DNA of 64,000 nucleotides from Phycisphaerales bacterium (GTDB taxonomy: Bacteria > Planctomycetota > Phycisphaerae > UBA1845 > Fen-1342), in contig JADJXS010000001.1 of NCBI GenBank assembly GCA_016710275.1, positions 2,046,001 through 2,110,000 of the forward strand, in the 5' to 3' direction. How positions within the stretch are numbered: the first letter of the stretch is position 1; each line of letters starts with the position of its first letter. The translations under genes were made by a program, and so were the position numbers. The notes beneath the pieces were generated by a model. It saw only the letters and a program-made list of their open reading frames with translations, searched no databases and was not told the origin of the DNA. Of this stretch, positions 6,906 to 17,802 are shown piece by piece.

Positions 6906-8276
6906 CTACTTACCGATGCAGAAGGACGTGAAAATCCGTCCCAGCAGCGCCTCGGTCGCGTCCCGGTCCCAGCCCTTGCCGAACGCCTCGCAGGCCGATC
7001 GCAGGTCCATCGCGACCAGCTCGGCGTCGAACCTGCGGCTTTCGTCAGCCAGTTGAGCCAGAATCCGCAGAATCGCCGCCCGGAATTCGACAAGCGGCTC
7101 ATTCTCGGCTTGCGGTGTTCGTTCGCGAATTGACAGACGCCGTTTCAGTACGCCGCGCAGTTCTGTGAGACCTTCGCCTGTGCGGGCGCTCACGGTGATC
7201 TGATCATCGGCCGCTATTGGCGGCTTTTCGGCAGGAATGAGACGGGGTTGAGGCAGGCGGTCGGCCTGGCTTAGCGCCAGAATGCAGCGATCCGCGCCAA
7301 TCCGCGCCCATGCAGCGCGTTCCACGTCAGACCACGGCATTGTGCAATCATGAACCCAGATCACCACGTCGGCCAGGTCGGCCGCGCTTTCGGCTGCGTG
7401 ATGCGCCGACAGTTCGACTTCGTCGGGAGCGTGTCCCAGGCCGGCACAGTCCTGAAGGACGACGGGCACATCGTTCAATGTGATGGACGCGCTGAGCACG
7501 TCGCGAGTCGTGCCGACGACGGGGGACACAATCGCACGCTGCGAGCCGAGCAGCGCGTTGAAAAGCGTGCTTTTTCCGGCATTGGGCAGCCCGACCAGCG
7601 CGACGTGCGGGAGGCTGACGGCGGCGGCGTCGCGGCCGGGCCGCTCGCGAAGCGCGTCCGCTGCCCGGGCGGCGAGGGTCGTGCAACGATCGCGCAGCGC
7701 GGCGGGCGAGATGAAGCTGACGTCCTCCTCGTCCACGAAGTCGATCCCCGCTTCGACCCGCGCGAGCAGCTCGGAGGCGGCATCGAGCAGCTCCTCGTGC
7801 AGGCTGCGCCGCGCACCGCCGACGGTCCGTGCAGCCGATCGCAATTGCCCGGCGCTGTCGGCGTGAATCAGCGACAGCACGCCCCATACCTGCTCGCGAT
7901 CGAGCTTGCCATGCAGAAACGCACGGGCGGTAAATTCGCCGGGCAGCGCCCGCCGCGCGCCGGCCGAGATCAGCTTCGAGGCGATCTCGCGTAGCAGCGG
8001 GGGTGCGCCGCAGAGGTGCAGCTCGATCAGGAGTTGGCCGGTGTAACTGCGCGGCGCCGGGAAAATAAGCGCTTCGGCGGGCAGGCTCACATCGTCGTCG
8101 AGCGACACGCGCACCATTCGCGATGCGGGCCGATCCGCGGCAGGCAGCGGCCCGCATAATGACTCCGCCAGCTCCAGCGACCGCGGCCCGCTGAGGCGGA
8201 TCACGCCGACCGGGGCCGGCGACCATGCGGTTGCAGGCGCAACGATCGTATCGTTCGTGGGGGGGAGCGTCGTCAC
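6906..8276 (-). CDS. mnmE: tRNA modification GTPase MnmE
   Basis: MnmE works with MnmG to put the carboxymethylaminomethyl group on wobble U34 of some tRNAs. The folate-binding N-domain is at about 1-125 (TIVAPATAWSPAPVGVIRLSG). A helical part follows, then a GTPase with G1 GLPNAGKST at 229-237, VVGTTRDV near 253-260 and DCAGL at 276-280. The C-terminus is FCIGK, with the family Cys. I start at GTG 8276 (456 aa, usual length), because the upstream extension is Arg/Pro nonsense. The G4 motif is LSQADRL at about 335-341, where NKxD is usual. The polyprenyl synthase gene lies 64 bases upstream on the same strand. Confidence 0.93.
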   Translation of the reverse strand: MTTLPPTNDTIVAPATAWSPAPVGVIRLSGPRSLELAESLCGPLPAADRPASRMVRVSLDDDVSLPAEALIFPAPRSYTGQLLIELHLCGAPPLLREIASKLISAGARRALPGEFTARAFLHGKLDREQVWGVLSLIHADSAGQLRSAARTVGGARRSLHEELLDAASELLARVEAGIDFVDEEDVSFISPAALRDRCTTLAARAADALRERPGRDAAAVSLPHVALVGLPNAGKSTLFNALLGSQRAIVSPVVGTTRDVLSASITLNDVPVVLQDCAGLGHAPDEVELSAHHAAESAADLADVVIWVHDCTMPWSDVERAAWARIGADRCILALSQADRLPQPRLIPAEKPPIAADDQITVSARTGEGLTELRGVLKRRLSIRERTPQAENEPLVEFRAAILRILAQLADESRRFDAELVAMDLRSACEAFGKGWDRDATEALLGRIFTSFCIGK

Positions 8277-8340
8277 GGCACCATCGTAATGGCGCTTTGT
8301 CCGCTGTACGCGGCCCGGGTGAGGGAAGCGCCGCAGGGGG

Positions 8341-9348
8341 CTACAGGCGGCGCGCGAGGACGAAGGCGGCCATCGCTTCGAGCGCGCTGCGCGCGGCAGA
8401 GGGCGGCAGCGCTTCGAGCGCCTGCACGGCTGAGGCGACGTGCCGTTCGGCGGCGGACTGGGCGTATTCGATGCTGTTCGATGCGGCAATCAGCCGGGCC
8501 ACTTCGCGATAGCGCTGATCATCCGCGGAGCGCAGCGCCGCGGTCAGCCGGGCGCGAGGCTCGTCCTCCTGCGACCGCAGGAAGTGAATCAGCGGCAACG
8601 TGAGCTTGCCCTTGGCGACGTCGCGGCCGAGCGACTTGCCGACTTCGGCCTCATCGCCGGTCAGGTCGAGCAGATCGTCCGTGATTTGAAAGGCGACGCC
8701 GACCGCCAGCCCGAATTGCCGCAGGGCGTCCACCTGTTCACGCGGCGCGCCGGCGTAGATCGCACCGAGGGCGCCGCACACGCCGATCAACGAGGCGGTC
8801 TTGCGCGAGATGATGTCGAGATACTCCTCCTCGCGGAGGGCGAGATTCTCGCGGTGGAAGACCTGCATCAACTCGCCTTCGCAGACGGTGTTGGCCATGT
8901 GTGCGATCATGCGCGCCGCCTGCGGCGTGGGCAGGCTGCTGCACAGGTGAAAGGCGTGGCTGATCAGGTAATCGCCCAGCAGAACGGCCCGCTCATTCCC
9001 CCACAGGCGGTTGACCGTGGCGCTGCGCCGCCGGATGTCCGCCTCGTCGAGAACGTCGTCATGCACGAGGGTGGCGATGTGCACCATCTCGACGACCGCC
9101 GCAAGCACGTGGTGCTCCGGACGCACGTCGCCGCAGGCGCGCGCCGCCAGCAGCAGCAACGCCGGGCGAAGGCGCTTGCCATGAAAGCGGGCCACATGCG
9201 CGCACAGGTCGCTGATGAACCCCTGGTCGCTGATCAACTCGTCGCGGAAGATGGCGGCGCTGGCCTCGACGTCCGCGGCCACCGGGGCGTACAGATCCGA
9301 CAGCGGCAGGGCGGCTGCGGGGAGCAGGTCTGCGGGTTGCTGGCTCAC
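8341..9348 (-). CDS. Trans-polyprenyl diphosphate synthase
   Basis: The enzyme condenses isopentenyl diphosphate units onto an allylic primer to make the side chain of a respiratory quinone or a related prenyl chain. The first Asp-rich motif is HDDVLDEADIRR at residues 96-107, and the second is FQITDDLLDLTGDE. GKRLRPALLLLAAR before the first motif is also typical. At 335 aa it has the length of the IspB/HepT group. Chain length cannot be read by eye. It is 64 bases upstream of mnmE and 98 bases downstream of a zinc-ribbon gene on the same strand, so a three-gene operon is possible. The only isoprenoid-precursor gene nearby is ispF. Confidence 0.88.
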   Translation of the reverse strand: MSQQPADLLPAAALPLSDLYAPVAADVEASAAIFRDELISDQGFISDLCAHVARFHGKRLRPALLLLAARACGDVRPEHHVLAAVVEMVHIATLVHDDVLDEADIRRRSATVNRLWGNERAVLLGDYLISHAFHLCSSLPTPQAARMIAHMANTVCEGELMQVFHRENLALREEEYLDIISRKTASLIGVCGALGAIYAGAPREQVDALRQFGLAVGVAFQITDDLLDLTGDEAEVGKSLGRDVAKGKLTLPLIHFLRSQEDEPRARLTAALRSADDQRYREVARLIAASNSIEYAQSAAERHVASAVQALEALPPSAARSALEAMAAFVLARRL

Positions 9349-9446
9349 GGCGGGCTATTGTTGGGCGCGGCGGGCGGCTGTCCAGCCGGGGCGGGCATTT
9401 TCACAAGGATTGAAAGCCGGGCCTCGCCGAACAGGGTTCCGGTGTT

Positions 9447-9869
9447 TCAAGGAGGGGAGGCGGCGCTGCCGACGCGGCTGCCGCGGCAGCGCGGGCAGGT
9501 GGGGGCGCTCTCATCCCGCGGGAGGAACTCGTTCGAGCAATCCTGGCAGCGCCAAAGCGGGCGGGCGGCATGCTGGCCGCATTTCGGGCAGGCGACCGGG
9601 AATTGCCGGCCGACTGGGACACGGAGCGCGGCGACGTGGCCGCATTCCGTGGCGCTGCACAGCACGCGCACGTCATATTCGGCGGGCTTCAGCTGGGCCG
9701 GCGGGCGGAGGATCGAATAGAGGATGCCGGCCAGCAGCAGCAGCCCGGCGCCGCCCGCTGCGATCAGGATTCGCATGCGGCGGCGACGGCGGGCAAATGC
9801 GCCGACTGAGACGTCGCCGCCGTGGGCGAGCGCCCGTCGGTAGTCGCGCAACTCCATGTCAGGTTTCAC
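9447..9869 (-). CDS. Membrane-anchored zinc-ribbon protein
   Basis: Residues 1-33 are polar and basic (ARRRRRMR). A transmembrane helix follows at about 34-52 (ILIAAGGAGLLLLAGILY). The C-terminal part has VLCSATECGH, then two CxxC pairs (ACPKCGQ, WRCQDCSN) and a last CPRC. Three to four Cys pairs spaced this way make one or two rubredoxin-like zinc ribbons; basic residues before the helix put the ribbons on the outer side of the membrane. An alternative start is the Met at 9857. It is upstream of the prenyl synthase gene on the same strand. Function unknown. Confidence 0.6.
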   Translation of the reverse strand: MKPDMELRDYRRALAHGGDVSVGAFARRRRRMRILIAAGGAGLLLLAGILYSILRPPAQLKPAEYDVRVLCSATECGHVAALRVPVGRQFPVACPKCGQHAARPLWRCQDCSNEFLPRDESAPTCPRCRGSRVGSAASPP

Positions 9870-10099
9870 GAGCGGGCTGCTCCGTGCAATTCGAGGTCAC
9901 GCGCTGCGAGTGATCGACTTATGATAGTGTGAGTCAGTTCAGGAGCGGTGCAGCGGGCTGCGCCGGTGTGTTTTTCAGGAGTGTGCGTGGTTCGGCGGAG
10001 ATTGACGAAAGCACGGCGCATGGCGCGGCGTCCGGCATGGGTGCGGGCCGAAGCGCATGCCGACGCAATGCCGTCGGCATGGCACCCGATGCGCGGCGA

Positions 10100-10131
10100 G
10101 CATGCTTACGCGGAGTACCGCGAAAGCATGC
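10100..10131. repeat. REP-like palindrome, copy 3
   Basis: Outer stem GCATGCTT/AAGCATGC, inner stem CGCGG/CCGCG and loop AGTA give a 13-pair hairpin with one A-A mismatch. It is followed by CCACCCAATT. Confidence 0.75.
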
Positions 10132-10337
10132 CACCCAATTTGGCGCCACCCCAATTGGCGCCCATTCTGGCGCCCAATTTGGCGTCATCCGATATTGCGT
10201 TACCCAATTCTGCGCCACCCGACTCGCCACCCGATTCTGCATTTCCCGAATTGAGGCATGGCACGGCGTCCGGCATGGGCGCGGGACCAAGAGCATGCCG
10301 AGGCAAAGCCGTCGGCATGGCACCCGATGCGCGGCGA

Positions 10338-10369
10338 GCATGCTTACGCGGAGTACCGCGAAAGCATGC
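10338..10369. repeat. REP-like palindrome, copy 4
   Basis: Identical in sequence to copy 3, in the second unit of the mosaic repeat, and again followed by CCACCCAATTTGGCGCC. Confidence 0.75.
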
Positions 10370-10468
10370 CACCCAATTTGGCGCCACCCAATTTGGCGCC
10401 ACCCCAATTGGCGCCACCCCAATTGGCGCCACCCCAATTGGCGCCCAATCTGGCGCCCAATTTGGCGT
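10370..10468. repeat. 15-bp tandem repeat
   Basis: Five to six units of ACCCCAATTGGCGCC or ACCCAATTTGGCGCC follow with a period of 15 bases, then decay into GCGCCCAATCTGGCGCCC. The unit contains the palindrome GGCGCC and near-palindrome CCAATTGG. It is too short and spacer-free to be CRISPR. Confidence 0.8.
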
Positions 10469-10688
10469 CAACCGATATTGCGTTACCCAATTCTGCGCCA
10501 CCCGACATGCCACCCGATTCTCCATTACCCGAATTGGGGCATGGCACGGCGTCCGGCATGGGCGCGGGACCAAGAGCATGCCGACGCAAAGCCGTCGGTA
10601 CGGCACCTGATGCGCGCGGGCGCTCGTGTGACGGTCGATGTCACTCGGCGCCCCGGGTGTATGTGACGTAAGGAGAGAATTCGGAGTC

Positions 10689-11186
10689 ATGCAATTTCGC
10701 ACCGGCATCGGCTACGACCTTCACCGCACGGGGGCCGCGCGCGCGCTGCGGCTGGGCGGCGTTGAGATTCCGGCGGAAAGCGGGCTGATCGGGCACAGCG
10801 ACGCGGACGTCGTGCTGCACGCCGTGGTGGATGCGCTGCTGGGGGCGGCCGGCATCGGCGACATCGGCGACCTTTTTCCGGATACGGACGAGCGCTATCG
10901 CGACATGGACAGCCGCGTGTTCGTCGAGGAGGCGGTTCGGCGTACGCGGGCGGGCGGCTGGGCGTGCGAGAACTGCGACATCATCGTGCACGCCGAGCGC
11001 CCGAAACTCGCCGCTCACAAACCGGCAATCGCCGCGCGGGTGGCGGAGCTGCTCGGGATTGACCGGGATCGGGTGTGCGTGAAGGCCACGACGAACGAAC
11101 GGCTCGGGCCGATCGGCCGCGGCGAGGCCATCGCCTGCTGGGCGGCCGTGCTGCTCTCGCGCGAGGCTGCACCGGCAGTGGGGTAG
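10689..11186 (+). CDS. ispF: 2-C-methyl-D-erythritol 2,4-cyclodiphosphate synthase
   Basis: IspF converts CDP-methylerythritol 2-phosphate into the cyclic diphosphate in the MEP isoprenoid pathway. The metal-binding YDLHR is at residues 9-13 (D10, H12). LIGHSDADVVLHAVVDALLGA and DIGDLFPDTD follow, then NCDIIVHAERPKL and the CDP-binding KATTNERLGPIGRGEAI. The length of 165 aa is normal and the protein is complete. AAGGAGAG lies about 14 bases upstream of the ATG. It stands alone, downstream of the repeat block. Confidence 0.95.
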   Translation: MQFRTGIGYDLHRTGAARALRLGGVEIPAESGLIGHSDADVVLHAVVDALLGAAGIGDIGDLFPDTDERYRDMDSRVFVEEAVRRTRAGGWACENCDIIVHAERPKLAAHKPAIAARVAELLGIDRDRVCVKATTNERLGPIGRGEAIACWAAVLLSREAAPAVG

Positions 11187-11272
11187 ACGGGGTTCGATGA
11201 TTCGGTGCCGCCTGGCTGCACGGGCGGATGCGGAACCGTAGTGCAGGCATTCTGAATGACGAGCGTCGTGGG

Positions 11273-11334
11273 GCAGGCATCCTGCTCGCACAGGCCCGTC
11301 GTGCGTCTTCGTGAAGTACAGGCAGGATGCCTGC
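11273..11334. repeat. 13-bp inverted repeat in intergenic DNA
   Basis: GCAGGCATCCTGC at 11273-11285 and its perfect complement GCAGGATGCCTGC at 11322-11334 are separated by 36 bases. A degenerate extra copy (GCAGGCATTCTG) lies near 11243. The word looks like a dispersed intergenic repeat. The rest of the 306-bp gap 11187-11492 holds nothing else I can name. Confidence 0.6.
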
Positions 11335-11492
11335 GCCGCAGCGCCGCCAAAACCGGCCCGGCGCCTTCCAGGCCGGCGAGCAGCGCTTCGTCACCGTTGC
11401 GTATCGGTCGCCGCGCAGCGCGCCTGATATCGGTGCGGAGCCCCTCCACGGCGAACCGCCATTGCGGCCGACCTCGCTTTTGGTCGCGCCCG

Positions 11493-13538
11493 TTACTCCT
11501 CTTCCTCTCCGTGCGGCTTGAAGTTGGCGACGATCTGCTGCTGCACCATCGGCGGCACGATGTCGTAGTGGCTCAGCTCCATGGAGAAGCTGCCCTGTCC
11601 GCCGGTGACGGACTTGAGCTGTGAGCTGTAATTCGCCACTTCCGCCAGCGGCACCGAGGCCTTGAGTACGGCCTGATTGCCGGGCAGCACGTCCTGACCC
11701 ACGACCTGTCCGCGCTTGCCGGCGATGTCGCGGGCGATGTCGCCGACGAACTGCGCCGGCACGTTCACCTCGATGTTGACGACCGGCTCCAGCAGGATCG
11801 GCTTGGCGGTCGCAAAGGCCTTCTTGAAGGCCTGCCGACCGGCGATCTGAAACGCGATGTCCTTGGAATCGACCGGGTGCGTCTTGCCGTCCACGAGCGA
11901 GACCTTGACGTCCACAACCGGGTATCCGGCGATCACGCCCTTCTTCAGTTGCTCGCGGATGCCCTTGTCCACCGAGGGGCGGAAGGCCTGGTCGATCACG
12001 CCGCCGAAAATCTTGTCCTGGAACTCATATCCCGCGCCGCGCTCGTTCGGCTCCAGGTCGATGAATACGCGGGCGTATTGCCCAGCGCCGCCCGACTGCT
12101 TCTTGTGGGTGTACTCGACACCCTTGGCGACGCCCACCACCGTTTCCCGATAGGGGATCTTCGGCGCGTGCGTCTCGACATCGAGCTTGAACATGCGCTT
12201 GATCTTTGACCGCACGACCGCCAGGTGCAGATCGCCCATCCCCTCGATCACCAACTCATGCGTCTGCGGGTCGCGGTGGCTGCGGAAGCAGGGGTCTTCC
12301 TCCTCGAAGCGGCGCAGCGCTCCGCCGATCTTGTCGATGTCGCCCCGCGACTTGGATTCGATCGCGCGGCTGAACATCGGCGTCGGGAAGCGCGGCATGG
12401 GGATCGTTCCCTCGACCGCCTCCGTATCCAGAATCTGGCCGATGTGCAGGTCCAGCTTGGCGAAAGCGACGAGATCGCCCGGGCCGGCGGCCGGAATCTC
12501 GTGATGCTCCGCGCCGCGGAGCTTGAAGATGTGTCCCGGCCGGGTGGCCTTGCGGTCGTCGCCGACGTGGAAGGAGCCGTCGCCCTTAAGGGTCCCGGAA
12601 AACACGCGCGCCACCGCATACTTGATGTTGCTCTTGGGGTCGCTGGTCAACTTGACGACCTGCGCGATGAACGGTCCGTCGAGCTTCGGCTCGATCGGCG
12701 TACGAACGGCGTTTTCGCCTTCGCCGCGGACGATTTCGCGGCGCTTGCCGTAGACCGGTGAGGGCGCGAACAGCGTCAGCGCTTCCAGAAACTCATCGAC
12801 CCCGACGCCCCCCTTCGAGTTCACGAACAGCACCGGCACCAGGTGCCCGCTGCCGACCGCCGCGCCGATGGCCGGTTCGAGCTTCTCGGAGGGAATGGAG
12901 CCTGTGCTCATGTATTCCTCCATCAGCGAGTCGTCGATCTCGACGATGGAGTCCAGCAGCTCGGTGTGGCACTTCTTCACGTCCAGGATGTCGGCCTTGC
13001 CGTCTTCCGCGGTCAGCACGTCGATGACGCGCTTGCCGCCGTCAGCCGGGAGATTGATCGGGTGGCACTCCGCGCCGAAGGTCTCGCGGATGGAGGCCAG
13101 CACCTCTTCGAGATTGGCGTTCTCATGATCGATCTTCGTGATCACGATCATCCGCGCCAGGCCGAAGTCGCGGGCGGCGTTGAACATGCGGCGGGTGTTG
13201 ACGCCGATGCCGTTGACCGCCGAGACGCACACGATCGCGGTTTCCACGGCCGCGAGGGCCGCGATCGCCGGGCCGGCGTAATCCGGCATGCCCGGCGCGA
13301 CGACGATGTTCACCAGCTTGCCGTCGCGCTCGAAATGCAGCAGGGAGCTGTCGGTGCTGTGGCGGCGCTCGCGTGACTCGTCGTCAAAGTCCAGGACGCT
13401 GGTGCCGTCATCGACGTTGCCGAGCCGGCTGGTGACGCCCAGCTTGTGCAGGATGGCTTCCCCCAACGTGGTCTTTCCCGCCGCCGCGTGCCCCACGAAC
13501 GCGACGTTGTGCATCTCCGCGACTTGATGTACGCCCAT
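11493..13538 (-). CDS. EF-G-like translational GTPase, divergent
   Basis: The five-domain EF-G layout is present: GTPase with P-loop GHAAAGKTT at 16-24, domain II (SNIKYAVARVFSGTLK), domain III, domain IV (PYRETVVGVAKGVEYTHKKQSGGAGQYARV) and domain V. At 681 aa the length is usual. TKID at 134-137 keeps G4. The switch II motif is VAPGMPDYAG at 79-88 where translocating EF-G has DTPGHVDF, so the catalytic His is replaced by Met. Switch I is RERRHSTDSS, not RERGITI. This resembles accessory EF-G paralogues rather than the main fusA product, and no ribosomal or tuf genes are nearby. Exact role unknown. Confidence 0.85.
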   Translation of the reverse strand: MGVHQVAEMHNVAFVGHAAAGKTTLGEAILHKLGVTSRLGNVDDGTSVLDFDDESRERRHSTDSSLLHFERDGKLVNIVVAPGMPDYAGPAIAALAAVETAIVCVSAVNGIGVNTRRMFNAARDFGLARMIVITKIDHENANLEEVLASIRETFGAECHPINLPADGGKRVIDVLTAEDGKADILDVKKCHTELLDSIVEIDDSLMEEYMSTGSIPSEKLEPAIGAAVGSGHLVPVLFVNSKGGVGVDEFLEALTLFAPSPVYGKRREIVRGEGENAVRTPIEPKLDGPFIAQVVKLTSDPKSNIKYAVARVFSGTLKGDGSFHVGDDRKATRPGHIFKLRGAEHHEIPAAGPGDLVAFAKLDLHIGQILDTEAVEGTIPMPRFPTPMFSRAIESKSRGDIDKIGGALRRFEEEDPCFRSHRDPQTHELVIEGMGDLHLAVVRSKIKRMFKLDVETHAPKIPYRETVVGVAKGVEYTHKKQSGGAGQYARVFIDLEPNERGAGYEFQDKIFGGVIDQAFRPSVDKGIREQLKKGVIAGYPVVDVKVSLVDGKTHPVDSKDIAFQIAGRQAFKKAFATAKPILLEPVVNIEVNVPAQFVGDIARDIAGKRGQVVGQDVLPGNQAVLKASVPLAEVANYSSQLKSVTGGQGSFSMELSHYDIVPPMVQQQIVANFKPHGEEEE

Positions 13539-13777
13539 AGGTGGGTCTCCCGATGCCGCCTGACCGGCAGGCCGAATGTGAAGAATCCGTCCGTCGCAGT
13601 ATAGCGCGCCGCCCGGGACGGGGAAACGCGCCCGGCCGCGGCATCCGGAGGCCTGTCATCAGCCGCGGTTCCTCCGGCCGCACGGCGGTCTGCGCGCAGA
13701 GCGCCCCGCGAGGATATCATGCCCGGCCGCGGGCGCAACCGGTTGCCCGGGCACACTCTCCGTCAGGAGCGAGCGTC

Positions 13778-14377
13778 ATGAGCGAAGCGAGACAAAACGG
13801 ACTGCGGGCCGTCGCTCTTCAATTTCGACAATCTTTCTCAGCCGGAGTGCTGAGTGCGATCGGGCTGTTGGCGTGGGTCGGCTGCGCCCCGGCTGGTCCG
13901 CAACTCGTGCAGGTTGTTCCCGATCCGCCGCATGCAATGGAGTTCGTGCACCAGGCCAAGACGGTGTACGAACTGCGGCCGGCGGGAGCAGCGATTCGGG
14001 TGTGGTGGCGGACGGTTGCTGATGAGGGGGTGGTTGAACACCCGGCCGTCGTGGTCCGGGCCGGAGAGCGCGGACGCTTCGACGCGTTCCTGACTTCGTG
14101 TGAAGCGCGGCGTTTCTTCCGCGGCCCGCTTCGCGCGGCGATCGTGTACGACGGTCAGCGCAACGGGTTTGAGTTGGCGCGCGGAGAGGAACTGTTGCAC
14201 GCCGGAACGGTGCGGCCGGTGCATGCGCTGCAGCCGGGGCGCGCGGTGATCCTGCAGCAGGCGCGGTATTTTCTGCCGGGAAATCCGCATTTTGCCGGCG
14301 GGTTGGGGCGGGCGGCGCCGTCGCCGCAGGTACCGGCCGACATCGTCGTGGAATTGTGGGCGATGCTGATCGAGTGA
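13778..14377 (+). CDS. Putative lipoprotein, 199 aa
   Basis: After a polar start, residues 22-37 form a hydrophobic signal ending GLLAWVGCAPAGP, a plausible lipobox Cys. The mature part is beta-rich with no motif I know (VVVRAGERGRFDAFL, ILQQARYFLPG). The ATG at 13778 has AGGAGC about eight bases upstream; the earlier frame is Arg-rich nonsense. It is upstream of glnS with a 62-base gap on the same strand. Function unknown. Confidence 0.6.
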   Translation: MSEARQNGLRAVALQFRQSFSAGVLSAIGLLAWVGCAPAGPQLVQVVPDPPHAMEFVHQAKTVYELRPAGAAIRVWWRTVADEGVVEHPAVVVRAGERGRFDAFLTSCEARRFFRGPLRAAIVYDGQRNGFELARGEELLHAGTVRPVHALQPGRAVILQQARYFLPGNPHFAGGLGRAAPSPQVPADIVVELWAMLIE

Positions 14378-14439
14378 TTCGGGTGGCGTCCCGCTTCGCG
14401 CGACGCGCAGCGGGCGTATTGAGCAAGGTGTGGCAGACG

Positions 14440-16290
<1,851 letters not shown>

Positions 16291-16727
16291 CGGGAACGGT
16301 AAGCGAAGTCGGGGTTTCCGAGATGAAACGAAATCGGCCCCGCCCCGGGAGAAAGGGCGCGGCCGACTGCCGCCCGAATAGCGCTTCCAAACGCCATCGA
16401 TTGCTTCTTGCCCCTCGGAAAGCACCAGCGCGAACCACTTTCCGAGTGCGGCATTCAGAGGGGCAATTGCCGTTCCAATCGGGTGCGGTTTCCGCGTCGT
16501 GAATTTCGGGGCGGTAAGCTGCTTCGGAAAATGGGGTTAGGGCGTCAAGCCATATGGCTGTGAATTTGGAAAAACTTGAAGATGTTGCGTCCGTGCAACA
16601 TGGCCGCGGTTCAAGCGGCTGTTCATCTGATAAGCACTGTATCCACAGCGGGTTGCGGGCGTGTTGACGCCAGTGAACATGATCAGCGGAGCGCGCTCTG
16701 ACGCACCACCGTCAGCCTGGTCGCGCC
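16291..16727. other. 437-bp intergenic region between convergent genes
   Basis: glnS and manC converge here. A stem-loop at 16334-16366 (TCGGCC-c-CGCCC with GGGCG-c-GGCCGA) could stop transcription but lacks a U-tract. The stretch 16540-16690 is less GC-rich and shows no frame that looks coding. Confidence 0.4.
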
Positions 16728-17798
16728 TCACTCGAATCGGCCTCCAAAACGCTCGCCGACCTGCGTCGTCAAGTCGCGGATGAGCTGTTCATCCTCGCGG
16801 CGGCAGATCAGCGTTGCATCGGGGGTCTGCACGACGATCAGCCCCGAGACGCCGAGCGTTGCGACCAGGTGCCCCGTTTCGCTCACGACAATGTTGTTGC
16901 CGCCGTTGATCGACAGCCCCACCGCCCCGATGCACACGTTGCCGGCGCCGTCCGGCGCATGCTGCGACGCAATCGCCCCCCAGGAGCCGACGTCCAGCCA
17001 GCGGCAGCTCATTTCGACGATCAGCACGTCCGCCGCCCGCTCCATGACACCGAAATCGATGGAAATCTTGCGCAGTCCGCCGAACGCGGCCGTGAGTTCC
17101 TCCGTTCCATTCACCGCGCTCCAGCGGCGGGCCAGGTCGCGCAGCGTCGCGAAGTTTTCCGGCAGGTGCGCGCCCAGTTCCGCCAGGATCGCCCCCACAC
17201 GCCAGGCGAACATGCCGCTGTTCCACAGGTACTCGCCGCCGGCGAGGTACTGCTGCGCGACTTCCAGCGTCGGCTTTTCGCGAAACCCCGCGCAGCGCCG
17301 CACACCCGGCGAAACACCCGGCCCCATCCGCACATACCCGTAGCCGGTGTGCGGGGCCGTCGGCGTCACGCCGAAGGTGACCAGGCTGTTGGGGTGCGCT
17401 TCGGCCGCGGCCAACCCCGATCGCAGCGCCGACTCGAACGCATCCTGCGGCGTAAGGATGTGGTCGGCCGTGAAGACGGCCATGGTCGCATCCGGGTCGC
17501 GCTCAGCGATCAATGCCGCAGCCAGCCCGACGGCGTTGGCGGTGTCGCGCCCCATCGGCTCGCCGATCAGGTTTTCGCGCGGCAGGTCGGGCAGCTCGGC
17601 GGCGACAAGATCGACGTAGGCGGCAGAGGTAATCACCCACGTCTGAGCGGGATCAAAGCAGCGCTGCAGTCTGCGCCGCGCGAGCTGCAGCAGCGACGCG
17701 CCTTCGAAGAGCCGCATGAACTGCTTGGGGCGGTTGCGCCGGCTCAGCGGCCAGAGGCGCGTGCCGGCGCCGCCGGCCATGATGACGGCATGTCGCAT
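16728..17798 (-). CDS. manC: Mannose-1-phosphate guanylyltransferase
   Basis: This enzyme makes GDP-mannose from GTP and mannose-1-phosphate. The nucleotide-binding motif MAGGAGTRLWPLSR is at residues 7-20, followed by RPKQFMRLF. FTADHIL, GYGYVRMG, FREKPTLEVA and LWNSGMFAWRV match the family in order. The 356 aa length fits the single-domain GDP-mannose pyrophosphorylase without the C-terminal isomerase domain of fused forms. It starts four bases after the pgi stop, so the two are co-transcribed and probably coupled. No phosphomannomutase gene is in the window. Confidence 0.92.
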   Translation of the reverse strand: MRHAVIMAGGAGTRLWPLSRRNRPKQFMRLFEGASLLQLARRRLQRCFDPAQTWVITSAAYVDLVAAELPDLPRENLIGEPMGRDTANAVGLAAALIAERDPDATMAVFTADHILTPQDAFESALRSGLAAAEAHPNSLVTFGVTPTAPHTGYGYVRMGPGVSPGVRRCAGFREKPTLEVAQQYLAGGEYLWNSGMFAWRVGAILAELGAHLPENFATLRDLARRWSAVNGTEELTAAFGGLRKISIDFGVMERAADVLIVEMSCRWLDVGSWGAIASQHAPDGAGNVCIGAVGLSINGGNNIVVSETGHLVATLGVSGLIVVQTPDATLICRREDEQLIRDLTTQVGERFGGRFE

Positions 17799-17802
17799 TC
17801 GA

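Larger units (their letters stand above)
10018..10620. repeat. Mosaic direct repeat of about 240-280 bp, 2.3 units
   Basis: Units begin at about 10018, 10256 and 10539 (the last truncated). Each starts GCATGGCRCGGCGTCCGGCA, then holds an inverted repeat CATGCCGACG/CGTCGGCATG, the word GGCACCCGATGCGCGGCGAG, the REP-like palindrome, and runs of AATTTGGCGCC-like repeats. Units 1 and 2 differ mainly in the number of inner short repeats. The same modules recur at 38,650-38,870, so this is a dispersed composite family. Confidence 0.75.
9870..10688. other. Gene-free mosaic repeat block
   Basis: About 820 bases hold no gene. Open frames on all strands come from repeats with periods divisible by three (runs such as LAPPQLAPPQLAP on one strand and GGANWGGANWGG on the other). 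The repeat structure is annotated separately. The last 15 bases carry AAGGAGAG, the ribosome-binding site of ispF. Confidence 0.65.

Noticed and set aside
10370..10468. CRISPR-like array
   Set aside because: The period is 15 bases with no spacers and no cas genes.
9948..10671. Overlapping frames of 100-240 codons in the mosaic repeat block
   Set aside because: They arise because repeat periods are multiples of three; products are low-complexity on every strand.
16334..16366. Rho-independent terminator after glnS
   Set aside because: The stem is good but no U-tract is present; kept only as a stem-loop note.
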